IMG/VR virus record: IMGVR_UViG_3300030060_006119
Location: 1 to 39,786 of that record
DNA: 39,786 nt
Source: a virus
Direction: 5' to 3' (one strand)
Part shown: positions 16,413-24,407 of the stretch, one piece after another
Numbering within the stretch: position 1 is the stretch's first letter
Layout of the letters: each line of letters begins with the position of its first letter
Notes under the pieces: generated by a model
Seen by the model: only the letters and a program-made list of their open reading frames with translations
What the model was told of the DNA's origin: nothing
Databases searched by the model: none
Translations under genes and position numbers: made by a program

Positions 16413-18325
16413 TATGAAAGAGTTTTAATATTATCCGCCCCTTTTTCAACAAGTGCGTCGTTTGTTTGTTTATCGGCGAGAGCCCTCTCTTGTTCTTCGC
16501 GGAGTTTTCTTCTTTCTTCTGCTTCTCTTCTACGGAACTCTTGCGATTTAATACGAGGCTCGCGGCTAAGGGCGGCCTGCAATCGAAGTTTTCCAGCTTC
16601 TGTCCTATACCCAATGCGCTCTAGCGCACGAGCTTCTTTTAGATACCGCCCTCGGTCAGACATGAGCTGACGAGAGGGAGCGTTTAGTCCTCCAACAGAA
16701 CCCGCAAGCGCACTTCCTCTTTCGGGTTGACCCTCTTCACGTTTTACACGCGCTTCTTTCCGGTCGATTGCGGCTAAGAACGTAGCATCATTAGCAAAGT
16801 CTTGCCGACGTAGCCCAAGCTCAACAGCACGTTTTCTTTTTTTATCCTCTTCTTCTTTTCGTTTTAGCTCTTCGACAATCGCGGTTGGAGTGACCCCTCC
16901 TTCGGGGTCATCAACATCCACTTCAGTCATCGGAGGAAGTCCGGTCTCTTCTACTTCGACTTCTCCAGATCCGTCTACTTCGTCTTCAAGATTAGACGGG
17001 TCTAGCATAACCGGAGGTGTCTCGCCAAATATAGCGTCTCGCGTGATTGCCTCACCGTAGTCAGCGGCACCCGTTTTTGGCAAACCTTCTGTTGCCAAAC
17101 CGGCTTTAGCCACAAACCCTTCGGGGCCAGCTAAGAAGAATTTCTTACGTTCTTCTTTAGAAAGTTTTCCGTCCCCGTCTTCGTCAAACATCTCTACTAA
17201 CTCACCACTTTTTTGTGCCTTAACAAAGGCTTCACGTTCTTTTTTGCCAAACGCAACTTTTCCTTCTTTCTTTAAGCGGTCTGCCAATTGTTGGCCTTGC
17301 CGCTCAAGTAGCGCTTTGTAACTTCTAGGTGCCGTGGCAAATCTTTTCTCCTCGGCATCTTTGAACTCAGCATCGTCGGCAGCTCCCGCAAACAACGCTC
17401 TGTCTGCTGGACGAATTCCGCTAAGGATAGACGAATCGTAAGCATCACGAAGTGCTTGTCCTCTTTGTTTTTGGAACTCAGTATTAAATCTACTATCAGC
17501 TGATCCTTGATCCGGACCAAACTCCGGATCGTCACCTCTATTAAAATCAAGAACTTCTTTGGCCGTTTTAAAACTAGCAGCCGCAGAGCCTACAGGATCT
17601 AGTCCTGCCATGGCGGCCCTGCCAATATTAGATGCGGAAAATACATCAGGGATTCCGTCTCCATCAGAATCTGGTAGCGGTTCGTCTAATACTCCTCTTG
17701 CACCCCCACGGTAGCTATCAAGAACTTCTCTCCTGTAGCTGTCATCCCCTGCCATCTTACGGGCTTTCAATGCTTGAGCCGCTATCTGAACCGGCACGAT
17801 TGCTTTGCCCGCTATTTTAGCGGCGGGCTTTACTAGCTTAGCCGCAGGCTTTACTAGCTTAGGCGATTTAGCAACAGCGCGAGCTGTGTCTTTTGGTAGA
17901 TCGCGGAGCCGTCTCTGTTTTGTAAGAACCTCTCTTGCGCGGCTTGGCTTTTTAGCTGCAGGTTTTTTGGTATCAGGAGTTTCAGTTTTAGCTTTAGCTT
18001 TAGCTTTAGGTTTTTTTGGTGGTGCTGGGCGTTGTCCTCCTGACAAGGTTTTTTCCATTTTAGGGGGCTGTGCCTTACGCGCTCCCCCCGACAAGGTTGT
18101 CTCTTTACCTTTGCGTAGCTGAGCTTGTTTTCTTTGAAACTTCTCTAAAGATGCTCGTTTTTGAGCGTCCCCTCCCTGCTGCGCCATTCCTTTGCCTCCG
18201 TCGCCTTTCACCCCTTTCATATTAAGAGGACCCGAAGGCTTGGAGGTTTTTTTACGCCTAGCCTTATTGGCAATATTCTTACCTACGTTTAGTAACGACT
18301 TGGCTATCTTTTGTTTTACGCTCAT
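16412..18325 (-). CDS. Predicted internal virion protein with H1-like basic tail and EF-hand site, 637 residues
   Basis: Residues 1-190 are rich in Lys, Ala and Pro, with the repeats T-L-S-G-G and L-V-K-P-A-A-K, much like histone H1 or bacterial DNA-condensing tails. Two calcium-type loops follow: D-S-D-G-D-G-I-P-D at 219-227 (a dockerin or thrombospondin-3-like loop) and D-E-D-G-D-G-K-L-S-K-E-E at 381-392, a complete canonical EF-hand loop. The C-terminal third is an acidic stretch (430-490) and then charged coiled coil. The protein probably sits inside the capsid and touches DNA. The downstream gene overlaps the stop by one base. Function is inferred from composition and position. Confidence 0.6.
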   Translation of the reverse strand: MSVKQKIAKSLLNVGKNIANKARRKKTSKPSGPLNMKGVKGDGGKGMAQQGGDAQKRASLEKFQRKQAQLRKGKETTLSGGARKAQPPKMEKTLSGGQRPAPPKKPKAKAKAKTETPDTKKPAAKKPSRAREVLTKQRRLRDLPKDTARAVAKSPKLVKPAAKLVKPAAKIAGKAIVPVQIAAQALKARKMAGDDSYRREVLDSYRGGARGVLDEPLPDSDGDGIPDVFSASNIGRAAMAGLDPVGSAAASFKTAKEVLDFNRGDDPEFGPDQGSADSRFNTEFQKQRGQALRDAYDSSILSGIRPADRALFAGAADDAEFKDAEEKRFATAPRSYKALLERQGQQLADRLKKEGKVAFGKKEREAFVKAQKSGELVEMFDEDGDGKLSKEERKKFFLAGPEGFVAKAGLATEGLPKTGAADYGEAITRDAIFGETPPVMLDPSNLEDEVDGSGEVEVEETGLPPMTEVDVDDPEGGVTPTAIVEELKRKEEEDKKRKRAVELGLRRQDFANDATFLAAIDRKEARVKREEGQPERGSALAGSVGGLNAPSRQLMSDRGRYLKEARALERIGYRTEAGKLRLQAALSREPRIKSQEFRRREAEERRKLREEQERALADKQTNDALVEKGADNIKTLS

Positions 18326-18327
18326 CG

Positions 18328-18720
18328 TTATAGTCCAACTCCGGACCCTTGTTGAATGTTAGAATCAGGGTTGCGTCCGAGTCCTCGATAAGAGGACGCT
18401 TGCCCAATATTAGAATTAGGGTTGGGGCCTAACCCCTGATAGCGGCCAAACGCACCTCCACCCGATTCCTCTCTCGCCTTCATGAGCGCCTCTTTTTTAC
18501 TTTTTTGCTTCTGCTCCTCTTTGCGTTTTTTCTCACGCTCGGGATTAACGAATTTTTTTTGTTGCAGCTTGCGCTCAGGTTTTGGATCAGCTGCGGGAGC
18601 AGGGGGTTTATCATCTTCATCAGCCACGGGATTGGCTGCAAATTTTGGAGCTCCCGCTAAATTAAACATAGCCGGTGGAACGGCAAAAGTTGTGGGGTCA
18701 AAGAATCTAAATTCAGACAT
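18328..18720 (-). CDS. Small virion-associated protein with C-terminal GLG-N-P repeats, 130 residues
   Basis: The ATG at 18720 is chosen. An upstream TTG at 18774 is actually the -35 box of a promoter, so a start there would not be transcribed. Residues 1-35 are hydrophobic/proline-containing (F-A-V-P-P-A-M-F-N-L-A-G), 36-85 are strongly charged, and the C terminus has two copies of Y-x-G-L-G-x-N-P-x-S-N-I-x-Q (94-107 and 111-124). It is the first gene behind the promoter and precedes the internal-protein genes. Not recognised; it may be a scaffold, linker or capsid-associated factor. Confidence 0.55.
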   Translation of the reverse strand: MSEFRFFDPTTFAVPPAMFNLAGAPKFAANPVADEDDKPPAPAADPKPERKLQQKKFVNPEREKKRKEEQKQKSKKEALMKAREESGGGAFGRYQGLGPNPNSNIGQASSYRGLGRNPDSNIQQGSGVGL

Positions 18721-18745
18721 CCTTAAAAGGCTAAAGTGCGGAATA

Positions 18746-18774
18746 AGAATATGAATTAAAGGGTTTTGTGTCAA
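18746..18774 (-). promoter_or_regulatory. Strong sigma70-type promoter for the internal-protein operon
   Basis: On the minus strand: TTGACA (18774-18769), 17-bp spacer, TATTCT (18751-18746). It overlaps the last four bases of the large terminase gene and points into the 130-residue gene, whose ATG is 25 bases beyond the -10 box. It would allow the virion-protein genes to be expressed more strongly than the terminase. Confidence 0.75.
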
Positions 18775-20558
18775 TCCAGCAAAACGGCATCGCGGTTTTG
18801 TAAGGCCTGCCCTAACTGTTTAATCGTAGTTCTCCGATATGGCTTTCCGTTCTTTGGATCGTCAGGTGGGTCTACGGCTACCAGCCCAAGTCTTTGGCGG
18901 GCACAATCTAGTGCTAGAAATGCAGCATCTGCAAGGTCAGGGCTCCTTCCAAAACGAGCTTTGAATTCTGGTTTTGTTTCAATTTTAACTTTTAAGGTGC
19001 CGCTCTTCACCATGTCGTAGTTACGACTAGTAATTTCTTGAGCTAAATCAGCGTTAATTCCAAAGACTTGACGAGTTCGCATCAACTCTTTGCCCACGAA
19101 CCAAAGCTCTGACACCCTATTAACGTATAGTTCAGTGCCTATTGCCTGACTGTTAGCGCTTACTCGCTTGTCGCTTGCTTTGCCTCCGAATCCTACGCGC
19201 AAGAATCCACTAGCCCATTCTCCAGCAAGCACGTCACAAAACGGAGCCCCCGCTCCTGTTGCGTCTACGGCAACATTCTCAGCAGGTATGTTGTGCTTAA
19301 CACAATAATTTTTTATCTGTTTAACTATTTGGTATGTTCTAGGAATTGATTTGTTTGTCGCGTCATCATTCAGATGAACGGCGTCCCCAAACTCAATAAC
19401 ATACTGTCCTGTTATGTCATACCCCACAGCTGCCGTGTAAAGAATGGTTCGGTCTCCTCCATTTGTAAATGCGGGGTCGATTCCTGCTACAAAAGTAGGC
19501 TTACCTTGCCACTGAACTTTATTCATGGCTTTGCTTAATGTTAATTCATTTTCTCCATATATGCCTGTTGTTTCATCCGAATCAAAGAATATGGCCCGAA
19601 CCATTCGCATGTAGCCCCTAGACTCTGGACCTAACAAACCTTTATCCTCGTCAATTTTTTCTTGGGTAGGAAGCCAAGGATAAAGAACTTCTCCGGCTAC
19701 AATATTAGGGGACCGCTCTCCATCTAAGCGTATGTAGTCGCCACCCCATTTAGTAGCCCACCCGTCGTCTTGATTAGTGTCTACTGAGTCCCATCCGTTG
19801 ATCGGCTCTGACCAGATCCCAAACGCATCAAATCGCGAGTTGGGGTTGCTCATGCCAATAAGCTGGAACTCAGGGTTTTTTGAGAGGTTAGATAGGCCAG
19901 CCTGCAAGATCGCTTCTGATAACTCCGATAACTCATCTCCGATTAAGATGACTCTCTTTTGTTTAATACCGATAAATTTACCAACTGCTTCTCGCGTTTT
20001 GCTTTTCTCAGCCGCGATCAAAGATATCCCAGCTCGTTCTATCAGTGTTCCTTTTTCGTCAATGTAGGCTGCGTTGCCAATTGAATCCCGAATCTTGATC
20101 GGTGCGCCATCAATCACGGAAAGCAAAGACATGACAGACCCCCAAATTCGCTTGCGTGCTTCGCGCAGCGTAGTCGAAGTCATCAAGACTAATGTGTCTT
20201 TGGGCTTAGAAAGCCAATTAACAATCCCCCAAGCCGCCATGGTGTGAGACTTTCCCGATGATGCGGAGCCCCCAACAGCTAAGTATTTATTGTTTAGTGC
20301 CGCCCAAACCATTTGTTCTGCCCAAGGGTGGCGTATCATTAATTTTTCAGGCAGGTCTTCGTGGTTCCAGAGCTCGTCGCAGATTCTCCAAAAATAATAC
20401 TCTTTTGCTCTAAGATGCTCGTGGTTTGCAAACCCATACAACAAACCAGTTATCATACTGGTAGGAGGAATTGACAACCCGCCTATGACCATGCGTTTCG
20501 TTTTTGCATCTATTCGGGGCTCTAGTATCTGCTTGATGCTTGCGTTGCTTACGGCCAT
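18771..20558 (-). CDS. terL: Terminase large subunit
   Basis: ATPase-nuclease motor that cuts and packages phage DNA into the prohead. With the ATG at 20558 the protein has 595 residues; an upstream GTG at 20570 would add four. Walker A G-G-S-A-S-S-G-K-S is at about 96-104, Walker B V-I-L-I-G-D-E (~203-209) and a coupling-type segment G-M-S-N-P-N-S at ~235. The C-terminal RNase H-like nuclease shows V-A-G-I-D-P-A-F, then V-A-V-D-A-T-G-A-G and D-L-A-D-A-A-F, giving three acidic positions. Length and motif order fit TerL. It is transcribed away from the small subunit. A promoter (TTGTCA/TAATCT) places the transcript start about five bases before the ATG. Confidence 0.93.
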   Translation of the reverse strand: MAVSNASIKQILEPRIDAKTKRMVIGGLSIPPTSMITGLLYGFANHEHLRAKEYYFWRICDELWNHEDLPEKLMIRHPWAEQMVWAALNNKYLAVGGSASSGKSHTMAAWGIVNWLSKPKDTLVLMTSTTLREARKRIWGSVMSLLSVIDGAPIKIRDSIGNAAYIDEKGTLIERAGISLIAAEKSKTREAVGKFIGIKQKRVILIGDELSELSEAILQAGLSNLSKNPEFQLIGMSNPNSRFDAFGIWSEPINGWDSVDTNQDDGWATKWGGDYIRLDGERSPNIVAGEVLYPWLPTQEKIDEDKGLLGPESRGYMRMVRAIFFDSDETTGIYGENELTLSKAMNKVQWQGKPTFVAGIDPAFTNGGDRTILYTAAVGYDITGQYVIEFGDAVHLNDDATNKSIPRTYQIVKQIKNYCVKHNIPAENVAVDATGAGAPFCDVLAGEWASGFLRVGFGGKASDKRVSANSQAIGTELYVNRVSELWFVGKELMRTRQVFGINADLAQEITSRNYDMVKSGTLKVKIETKPEFKARFGRSPDLADAAFLALDCARQRLGLVAVDPPDDPKNGKPYRRTTIKQLGQALQNRDAVLLD

Positions 20559-20561
20559 AAT
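20533..20561 (+). promoter_or_regulatory. Possible promoter for the terS/replication operon
   Basis: TTGATG (20533-20538), 17-bp spacer, CATAAT (20556-20561), inside the first codons of terL. Expected start is near 20568, 20 bases before the terS GTG. Weaker than the opposing promoter, but no other candidate is visible in the 30-bp gap. Confidence 0.4.
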
Positions 20562-20570
20562 AAAAATCAC

Positions 20571-20599
20571 AGATTACGCCCTTCAACCGTGCCTGACAA
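20571..20599 (-). promoter_or_regulatory. Sigma70-type promoter for terL, near-leaderless
   Basis: On the minus strand TTGTCA (20599-20594), 17-bp spacer, TAATCT (20576-20571). The terL ATG at 20558 begins after a 12-base gap, so the untranslated leader would be only about five bases. It overlaps the first codons of the divergent small terminase gene. Confidence 0.6.
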
Positions 20600-21152
20600 A
20601 CCTAAAGACTCTCTTCAACAACGGGCCTTATCCATGTATAAGGCGAACTGGAAGACTGTTTCGATTGCTAAAGAGCTCGGGGTTCACCCCGGCACGGTGC
20701 GAAGATGGTTCAAAAAACTTGGCCTCCCAGCTAAGAAAAATGGCCTGCATCCTCCGGTTGTAGAAGAAACTGATGAGTCACCAAAAGACTCTATAGAACA
20801 GAGACTAGAGGCTACTACCGATGAAGCTATTCTTCGCGCGAGCCATGACGCGAGGCAAAAAGAGGACGAAACTATTTTGGAGATTGCTGAGAGTCAGTCA
20901 ACTCCGGCTGACAAATACCAACACTACGCTGCGGCAACCGGCATCAAACTGATGCGGGACAGCGTAAAAAATTTAAGAGCTCCTCGAACAATACGAGAAC
21001 TCTCTGAACTAGATCAGTTTATTCGTAGGAATCTGGGCCTAAACGCAAAATCTGGGGGTAGCAGTAAAATGCAAATTGATATCTCCATTTTAAATAACAC
21101 TAAAGCAGATAGAGGAAAAGGAGCTGTAGCGCCAATAATCGACGTAGACTAA
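20589..21152 (+). CDS. terS: Terminase small subunit (probable)
   Basis: 187 residues from a GTG start; the first in-frame ATG is 14 codons later and would cut into the DNA-binding domain. Residues ~15-45 form a helix-turn-helix (S-I-A-K-E-L-G-V-H-P-G-T-V-R-R-W-F), followed by charged helices and a short C-terminal segment (I-D-I-S-I-L-N-N ... I-I-D-V-D) of the kind seen in TerS proteins that contact the large subunit. The role would be recognition of the packaging site on phage DNA. It lies back to back with terL and is the first gene of the replication operon; its stop overlaps the next ATG (TAATG). A transcription regulator is the main alternative. Confidence 0.65.
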   Translation: MPDKPKDSLQQRALSMYKANWKTVSIAKELGVHPGTVRRWFKKLGLPAKKNGLHPPVVEETDESPKDSIEQRLEATTDEAILRASHDARQKEDETILEIAESQSTPADKYQHYAAATGIKLMRDSVKNLRAPRTIRELSELDQFIRRNLGLNAKSGGSSKMQIDISILNNTKADRGKGAVAPIIDVD

Positions 21153-21514
21153 TGATCTTTGATTTCGATTCGGGTGCTCCAGAGTTTGAAGGCGCGAACT
21201 ATCATCCGTCTGATGATCCTTACTTCTATAGACAAACTGATCCGACTTGTTATCAAGGATTTTACGAAAAGGTCGAGTCTAAGAAAACAAGTATGCTCAT
21301 GTTTAGTGAGCTAAAAGACGCTTACATAGGTGTTGTCGAGCACCCGAGACATCCAACAATTGCGTGCTACTCAATAGCGGGGACTAGAATAATTCTTAAA
21401 GAGAAACACGGACTTACTGAGGACGAAGTCGATTTAGCCTTAGATCAGTTAATGTCCTGTGACTTAGGCCCTGCCACTCCTTGTTTTTTAGATTCAACCG
21501 TCTTGAACAAATGA
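21152..21514 (+). CDS. Unknown protein, 120 residues
   Basis: Acidic soluble protein with aromatic residues near the N terminus (Y-F-Y-R-Q-T-D, Y-Q-G-F-Y). Not recognised. Starts at a TAATG overlap with terS and ends in an ATGA overlap with the next gene, so it is a true operon member. Confidence 0.6.
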   Translation: MIFDFDSGAPEFEGANYHPSDDPYFYRQTDPTCYQGFYEKVESKKTSMLMFSELKDAYIGVVEHPRHPTIACYSIAGTRIILKEKHGLTEDEVDLALDQLMSCDLGPATPCFLDSTVLNK

Positions 21515-21762
21515 GCCAACTATTCCCAAACAGGGCGATTGAGACGAACCCGAAAGTCTTAATAAGAAAAGACGATATTTCTAGTAACGATTTTGGGTTT
21601 GTAAAAAAGACCTTAGTCGGAACTTTTTTTAGAGTCACGCCTAGCAACGCGAAAGAAGTTATTTTTTTGCAGGGCCTTCCTAAGAACTACATCGTGTTTA
21701 CCCCAGAGCACGGCAACGGTCTCATCATATCTCCGTCATGTCTGAAGAACCAATCGTCATAG
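21511..21762 (+). CDS. Unknown protein, 83 residues
   Basis: The ATG at 21511 overlaps the previous TGA (ATGA), and is preferred over an upstream TTG at 21481. The middle has beta-strand character (L-V-G-T-F-F-R-V-T-P). The end overlaps the RuvC-like gene by 25 bases. Not recognised. Confidence 0.55.
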   Translation: MSQLFPNRAIETNPKVLIRKDDISSNDFGFVKKTLVGTFFRVTPSNAKEVIFLQGLPKNYIVFTPEHGNGLIISPSCLKNQSS

Positions 21763-22244
21763 TTGGAATCGACAACGGATTGGACGGTGGGCTGTGCGCT
21801 ATTTCTAGCCACGGATTAATCGTCGATAAGATGGCGATGCCATGCAAACAGCTCAGCAAAAAACGAGAGGTCGATACCAAGAAAGTTTACGACTGGTTGG
21901 TAAACCTACACAGCCCATTTTGTCTCGCGGTAGAAGAACCACTCGCACACGCAAAAAGTTCGCAAGCGGTTAGGTCTATGGCCATCAGCTTTGGAAAAAT
22001 TGTAGGCATGGCTGAAGCAAAGGAGTTTGAGCTTTTCCGAGTATCCGTTCATAAGTGGCAAAAGAAAATGTTGGGTAACGTGCCAAAAGGAATGTCTAAA
22101 GTGGCGGCTTTAAACGTAGCTGAACGGCTCGCCCCTTCAGAGAACTGGCTAAAAAACAAACGCTGCCGCACTCCGCACGACGGAATGATCGACGCTTTTT
22201 TAATTGCTCAATATATTTTGACAGGGCGGTCTAAGGATGTATGA
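21738..22244 (+). CDS. RuvC-like Holliday junction resolvase
   Basis: 168 residues with an RNase H fold. Strand 1 carries G-I-D-N-G (D12), the second acidic site is A-V-E-E-P (E66/E67), and the C-terminal helix carries H-D-G-M-I-D-A (D148, D152). This D-E-D-D order and the length match RuvC-type and phage resolvases, which cut four-way junctions made during replication and recombination and clear branches before packaging. Between them is a Lys-rich segment suited to DNA contact. The gene stop overlaps the nuclease ATG (ATGA). Confidence 0.8.
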   Translation: MSEEPIVIVGIDNGLDGGLCAISSHGLIVDKMAMPCKQLSKKREVDTKKVYDWLVNLHSPFCLAVEEPLAHAKSSQAVRSMAISFGKIVGMAEAKEFELFRVSVHKWQKKMLGNVPKGMSKVAALNVAERLAPSENWLKNKRCRTPHDGMIDAFLIAQYILTGRSKDV

Positions 22245-23371
22245 TCGGGGCTATGCCCGATTCTCACTCAGATAGAGACCACGCAGAATTTTCTCCGTCC
22301 GCTTTAAAATACATAGCCGGTTGCGCGGGGTATCACGGTAAAGAAGGAACAAGCGCAGCAGCCGAAAAAGGCACACGAATTCACGAGGCGCTAGAGATTA
22401 ATGACACGACTAACTTAGAGAGCGAAGAAGAAGTTAGTATCTTTGAGCAAATCGTCGAAGAAGAGGAGTCGTTTATTTTTAACTACGCACAAAACGGTAG
22501 AGCCGAAAAACGCGACTACAAAGAAGTCCAGCTTACTGTAGAGCTAGAGGGCACGTCAACGTGGGGCACTTGTGACCGGCTAACTATGTTCGATGACGGA
22601 ACAGGGATACTGGCAGATTACAAAACAGGGATTAGTATGATTGATCCCCCAGAAAAAAATTGGCAAGCGCAAGCATACACGGTGGGCGCATTTCAAAAGT
22701 TCCCTGAACTAAACGAGATTGTGTTTGTGTTTTACGTTCCGGTAAGGAACGAAACTTTGTTCTACACTTTCACTAGAGATGATCTCCCCGTCTTAGTCAG
22801 AAAACTTTCTGAGGTAATTAAAAAAGGAGAACGGGTCCGACCAAAATGGCAAACGGGAACTCCTGAGTTATCTGATCTTACACCTACAGTTAATTGCAGA
22901 TTTTGTCGCCACGAAGATGCGTGTCCGGCTCTTGGGGGGCTGGTTATCTCTGTAGCTAAAAAGATAAACACGGAACTTCCCGACGTGGATATACATGATG
23001 TTAGTGATCCGGAAGTCATCGAACAGCTTTGGCTTATCGCAAAGATGGTTTCTAACTGGGCGGACCACATAAAAAAGAAAGCTATTGGGATGGCAAAAGA
23101 GGGGGTTGAGTTCCCAAGTCTTAGACTAAAGAGTATGGGGTCTCCTAAAAAAGTAGACGACAACCTCGGGGTTCTCGGAGTCGCTGAAAAGTTTGGCATG
23201 ACCGCCGAAGAACTAATTGAAGCGGCCAATCTTCCACTAGCTAAGATCGCAAAAGCAGTCGGGGAAAAAGCGGAAAAAGGGCAGCGGAAAAATATTTCTC
23301 AAGAATTTGTTGACGAGTGCCTCGCAGAAGGTATGGTCTCGATCAGTCCGGAGAGACACACTCTCTCCTAA
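22241..23371 (+). CDS. Cas4/RecB-type PD-(D/E)XK exonuclease with Fe-S cysteines
   Basis: 376 residues. Nuclease motifs are G-T-R-I-H (H48), T-C-D-R (D112), A-D-Y-K-T-G (D126, K128) and Q-A-Q-A-Y (Q142, Q144), the RecB-like PD-(D/E)XK pattern. One Cys near the N terminus (C28) and a cluster C-R-F-C-R-H-E-D-A-C (C219, C222, C228) make the four-cysteine set that binds a 4Fe-4S cluster in Cas4 and AddB-type nucleases. The family resembles phage DUF2800 proteins found just upstream of DNA polymerases. It probably makes single-stranded ends for recombination or degrades host DNA. The start overlaps the resolvase stop; a second in-frame ATG at 22253 is possible. Confidence 0.8.
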   Translation: MIGAMPDSHSDRDHAEFSPSALKYIAGCAGYHGKEGTSAAAEKGTRIHEALEINDTTNLESEEEVSIFEQIVEEEESFIFNYAQNGRAEKRDYKEVQLTVELEGTSTWGTCDRLTMFDDGTGILADYKTGISMIDPPEKNWQAQAYTVGAFQKFPELNEIVFVFYVPVRNETLFYTFTRDDLPVLVRKLSEVIKKGERVRPKWQTGTPELSDLTPTVNCRFCRHEDACPALGGLVISVAKKINTELPDVDIHDVSDPEVIEQLWLIAKMVSNWADHIKKKAIGMAKEGVEFPSLRLKSMGSPKKVDDNLGVLGVAEKFGMTAEELIEAANLPLAKIAKAVGEKAEKGQRKNISQEFVDECLAEGMVSISPERHTLS

Positions 23372-23397
23372 ACAAGAAACACGAAACACGAAACACA

Positions 23398-24045
23398 ATG
23401 GCAGGAAAAATTAAGGAAGCCACCACGACGGAAATCATGTCCCCAGCGGCCATGATGATTGAACCAAGCGACATCGAGATCCCTCGGATCAACGTGGTGC
23501 AAAAAACGTCTGAGATTGATGCGCCCTTTGGCAGCATCGTTTTGGACAAACAGTTCGTTATTGCGGAAGCAGAAACAGACCCAGAGAACTCTCTCAAAGC
23601 TGTGCCGGTTTCTGTAATGAAGGGCTGGCGGGAAGACATCCCATATGATGATGACGAAGTCCCTCGGATTGCTAACTCGCAAGAGGAGCGCGATCAGATT
23701 GCGAAGTCATCTGATTATCCGATGCTTGAGTTTGCGGATATTACTCTGGCAATTGCAAAACCAGAGGACACATCTGTAGACCACGCATTCCCGTTTCCGA
23801 TTGGAGATGAGTTCTTTGCACTCGGTCGCATCAATGTGGCCAAGGATGCGTATCGTCAGACCTTTAAGCGTCTCGCTACGTTTACTCTGTTCAATCCTGA
23901 TACCCCCGCGTTTATGAGATACTGGGACTTTACGTCCGCTCTCATCTCTCGGGGCAAGTATTCATGGTATGCTCCATCTCTCACGTTTACCGAAAAGGAA
24001 ACGAGTGAGGCCGTGCAGAAATTTGCCAATAACTTTTCAAGATAA
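23398..24045 (+). CDS. Candidate single-stranded-DNA-binding protein, 215 residues
   Basis: ATG at 23398 is preferred: an upstream in-frame start at 23317 lies inside the nuclease gene. The leader is A/C-rich (ACGAAACACGAAACACA) without a Shine-Dalgarno sequence. The N-terminal third (I-P-R-I-N-V-V-Q-K-T-S ... G-S-I-V-L-D) resembles, from memory, a family of phage proteins with a P-R-x-x-x-x-Q-x-x-S signature placed beside replication nucleases. A central acidic loop (Y-D-D-D-E) and aromatic C-terminal half follow. The position between nuclease and polymerase suits an SSB or recombination mediator. Function is an inference. Confidence 0.55.
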   Translation: MAGKIKEATTTEIMSPAAMMIEPSDIEIPRINVVQKTSEIDAPFGSIVLDKQFVIAEAETDPENSLKAVPVSVMKGWREDIPYDDDEVPRIANSQEERDQIAKSSDYPMLEFADITLAIAKPEDTSVDHAFPFPIGDEFFALGRINVAKDAYRQTFKRLATFTLFNPDTPAFMRYWDFTSALISRGKYSWYAPSLTFTEKETSEAVQKFANNFSR

Positions 24046-24275
24046 TGGCAGATTTTGACCACATCACAATCGAGGAGGAGATCAAAATGCTGACTAGCAT
24101 GATCGCCGAACTTGATGACCAATTGGAGCAAACTAAACAGGGAAGGATTAAGCTCATTAACATTCGAGCAGCTCTTGCTTCTTCGATCGGAGAGGAATTG
24201 AAAGTTGAAGACAAAGATCAGTTGAGTCTGACTTTTGTTGTAGACGGAAAAGAAACCGAGATAGGAAGCGAGTAA
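24045..24275 (+). CDS. Small coiled-coil protein, 76 residues
   Basis: Starts in a TAATG overlap with the previous gene. Residues ~8-40 form a probable coiled coil (I-E-E-E-I-K-M-L-T-S-M-I-A-E-L), then a short beta-like tail. Not recognised; possibly a partner of the adjacent DNA-binding protein. It is the last gene before a strong terminator. Confidence 0.55.
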   Translation: MADFDHITIEEEIKMLTSMIAELDDQLEQTKQGRIKLINIRAALASSIGEELKVEDKDQLSLTFVVDGKETEIGSE

Positions 24276-24357
24276 CCATTCGGGTATTGTGGCGGACTAG
24301 TTCGGTCTGGTTATCAGCATCGCCCTCGCCGTAACCACATAAAAGCGGCGGCAGCTT
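24276..24357 (+). other. Non-coding leader before the polymerase terminator
   Basis: 82 bases without a gene. GGTTA and TAACC (about 24308-24336) can pair, as can GCCG and CGGC nearby, so the RNA may fold before it reaches the terminator. No promoter is visible. A superficial tRNA likeness was examined and rejected. Confidence 0.4.
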
Positions 24358-24402
24358 ACCCCCCTACTGGGTTTGTTCAGTGTCCAGTAGGGGGGTCTTT
24401 TT
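24358..24402 (+). terminator. Rho-independent terminator or attenuator directly before the DNA polymerase gene
   Basis: A perfect 13-bp stem (ACCCCCCTACTGG at 24358-24370 with CCAGTAGGGGGGT at 24384-24396) followed by CTTTTT. The polymerase ATG is at 24408, six bases after the T-run, leaving no room for a promoter in between. The polymerase and primase genes must therefore depend on read-through, or on a promoter located upstream of the hairpin. Confidence 0.85.
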
Positions 24403-24407
24403 AAGAC

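Noticed and set aside
18721-18774. Upstream TTG start extending the 130-residue gene by 18 codons
   Set aside because: The TTG is the first part of a TTGACA -35 box with a matched -10 box, so the transcript begins downstream of it.
24290-24345. Sequence resembling the 5' half of a tRNA (TAGTTCGGTCTGGTTATCA)
   Set aside because: A D-arm can be drawn, but the anticodon stem does not pair and no T-arm or acceptor 3' half is present.
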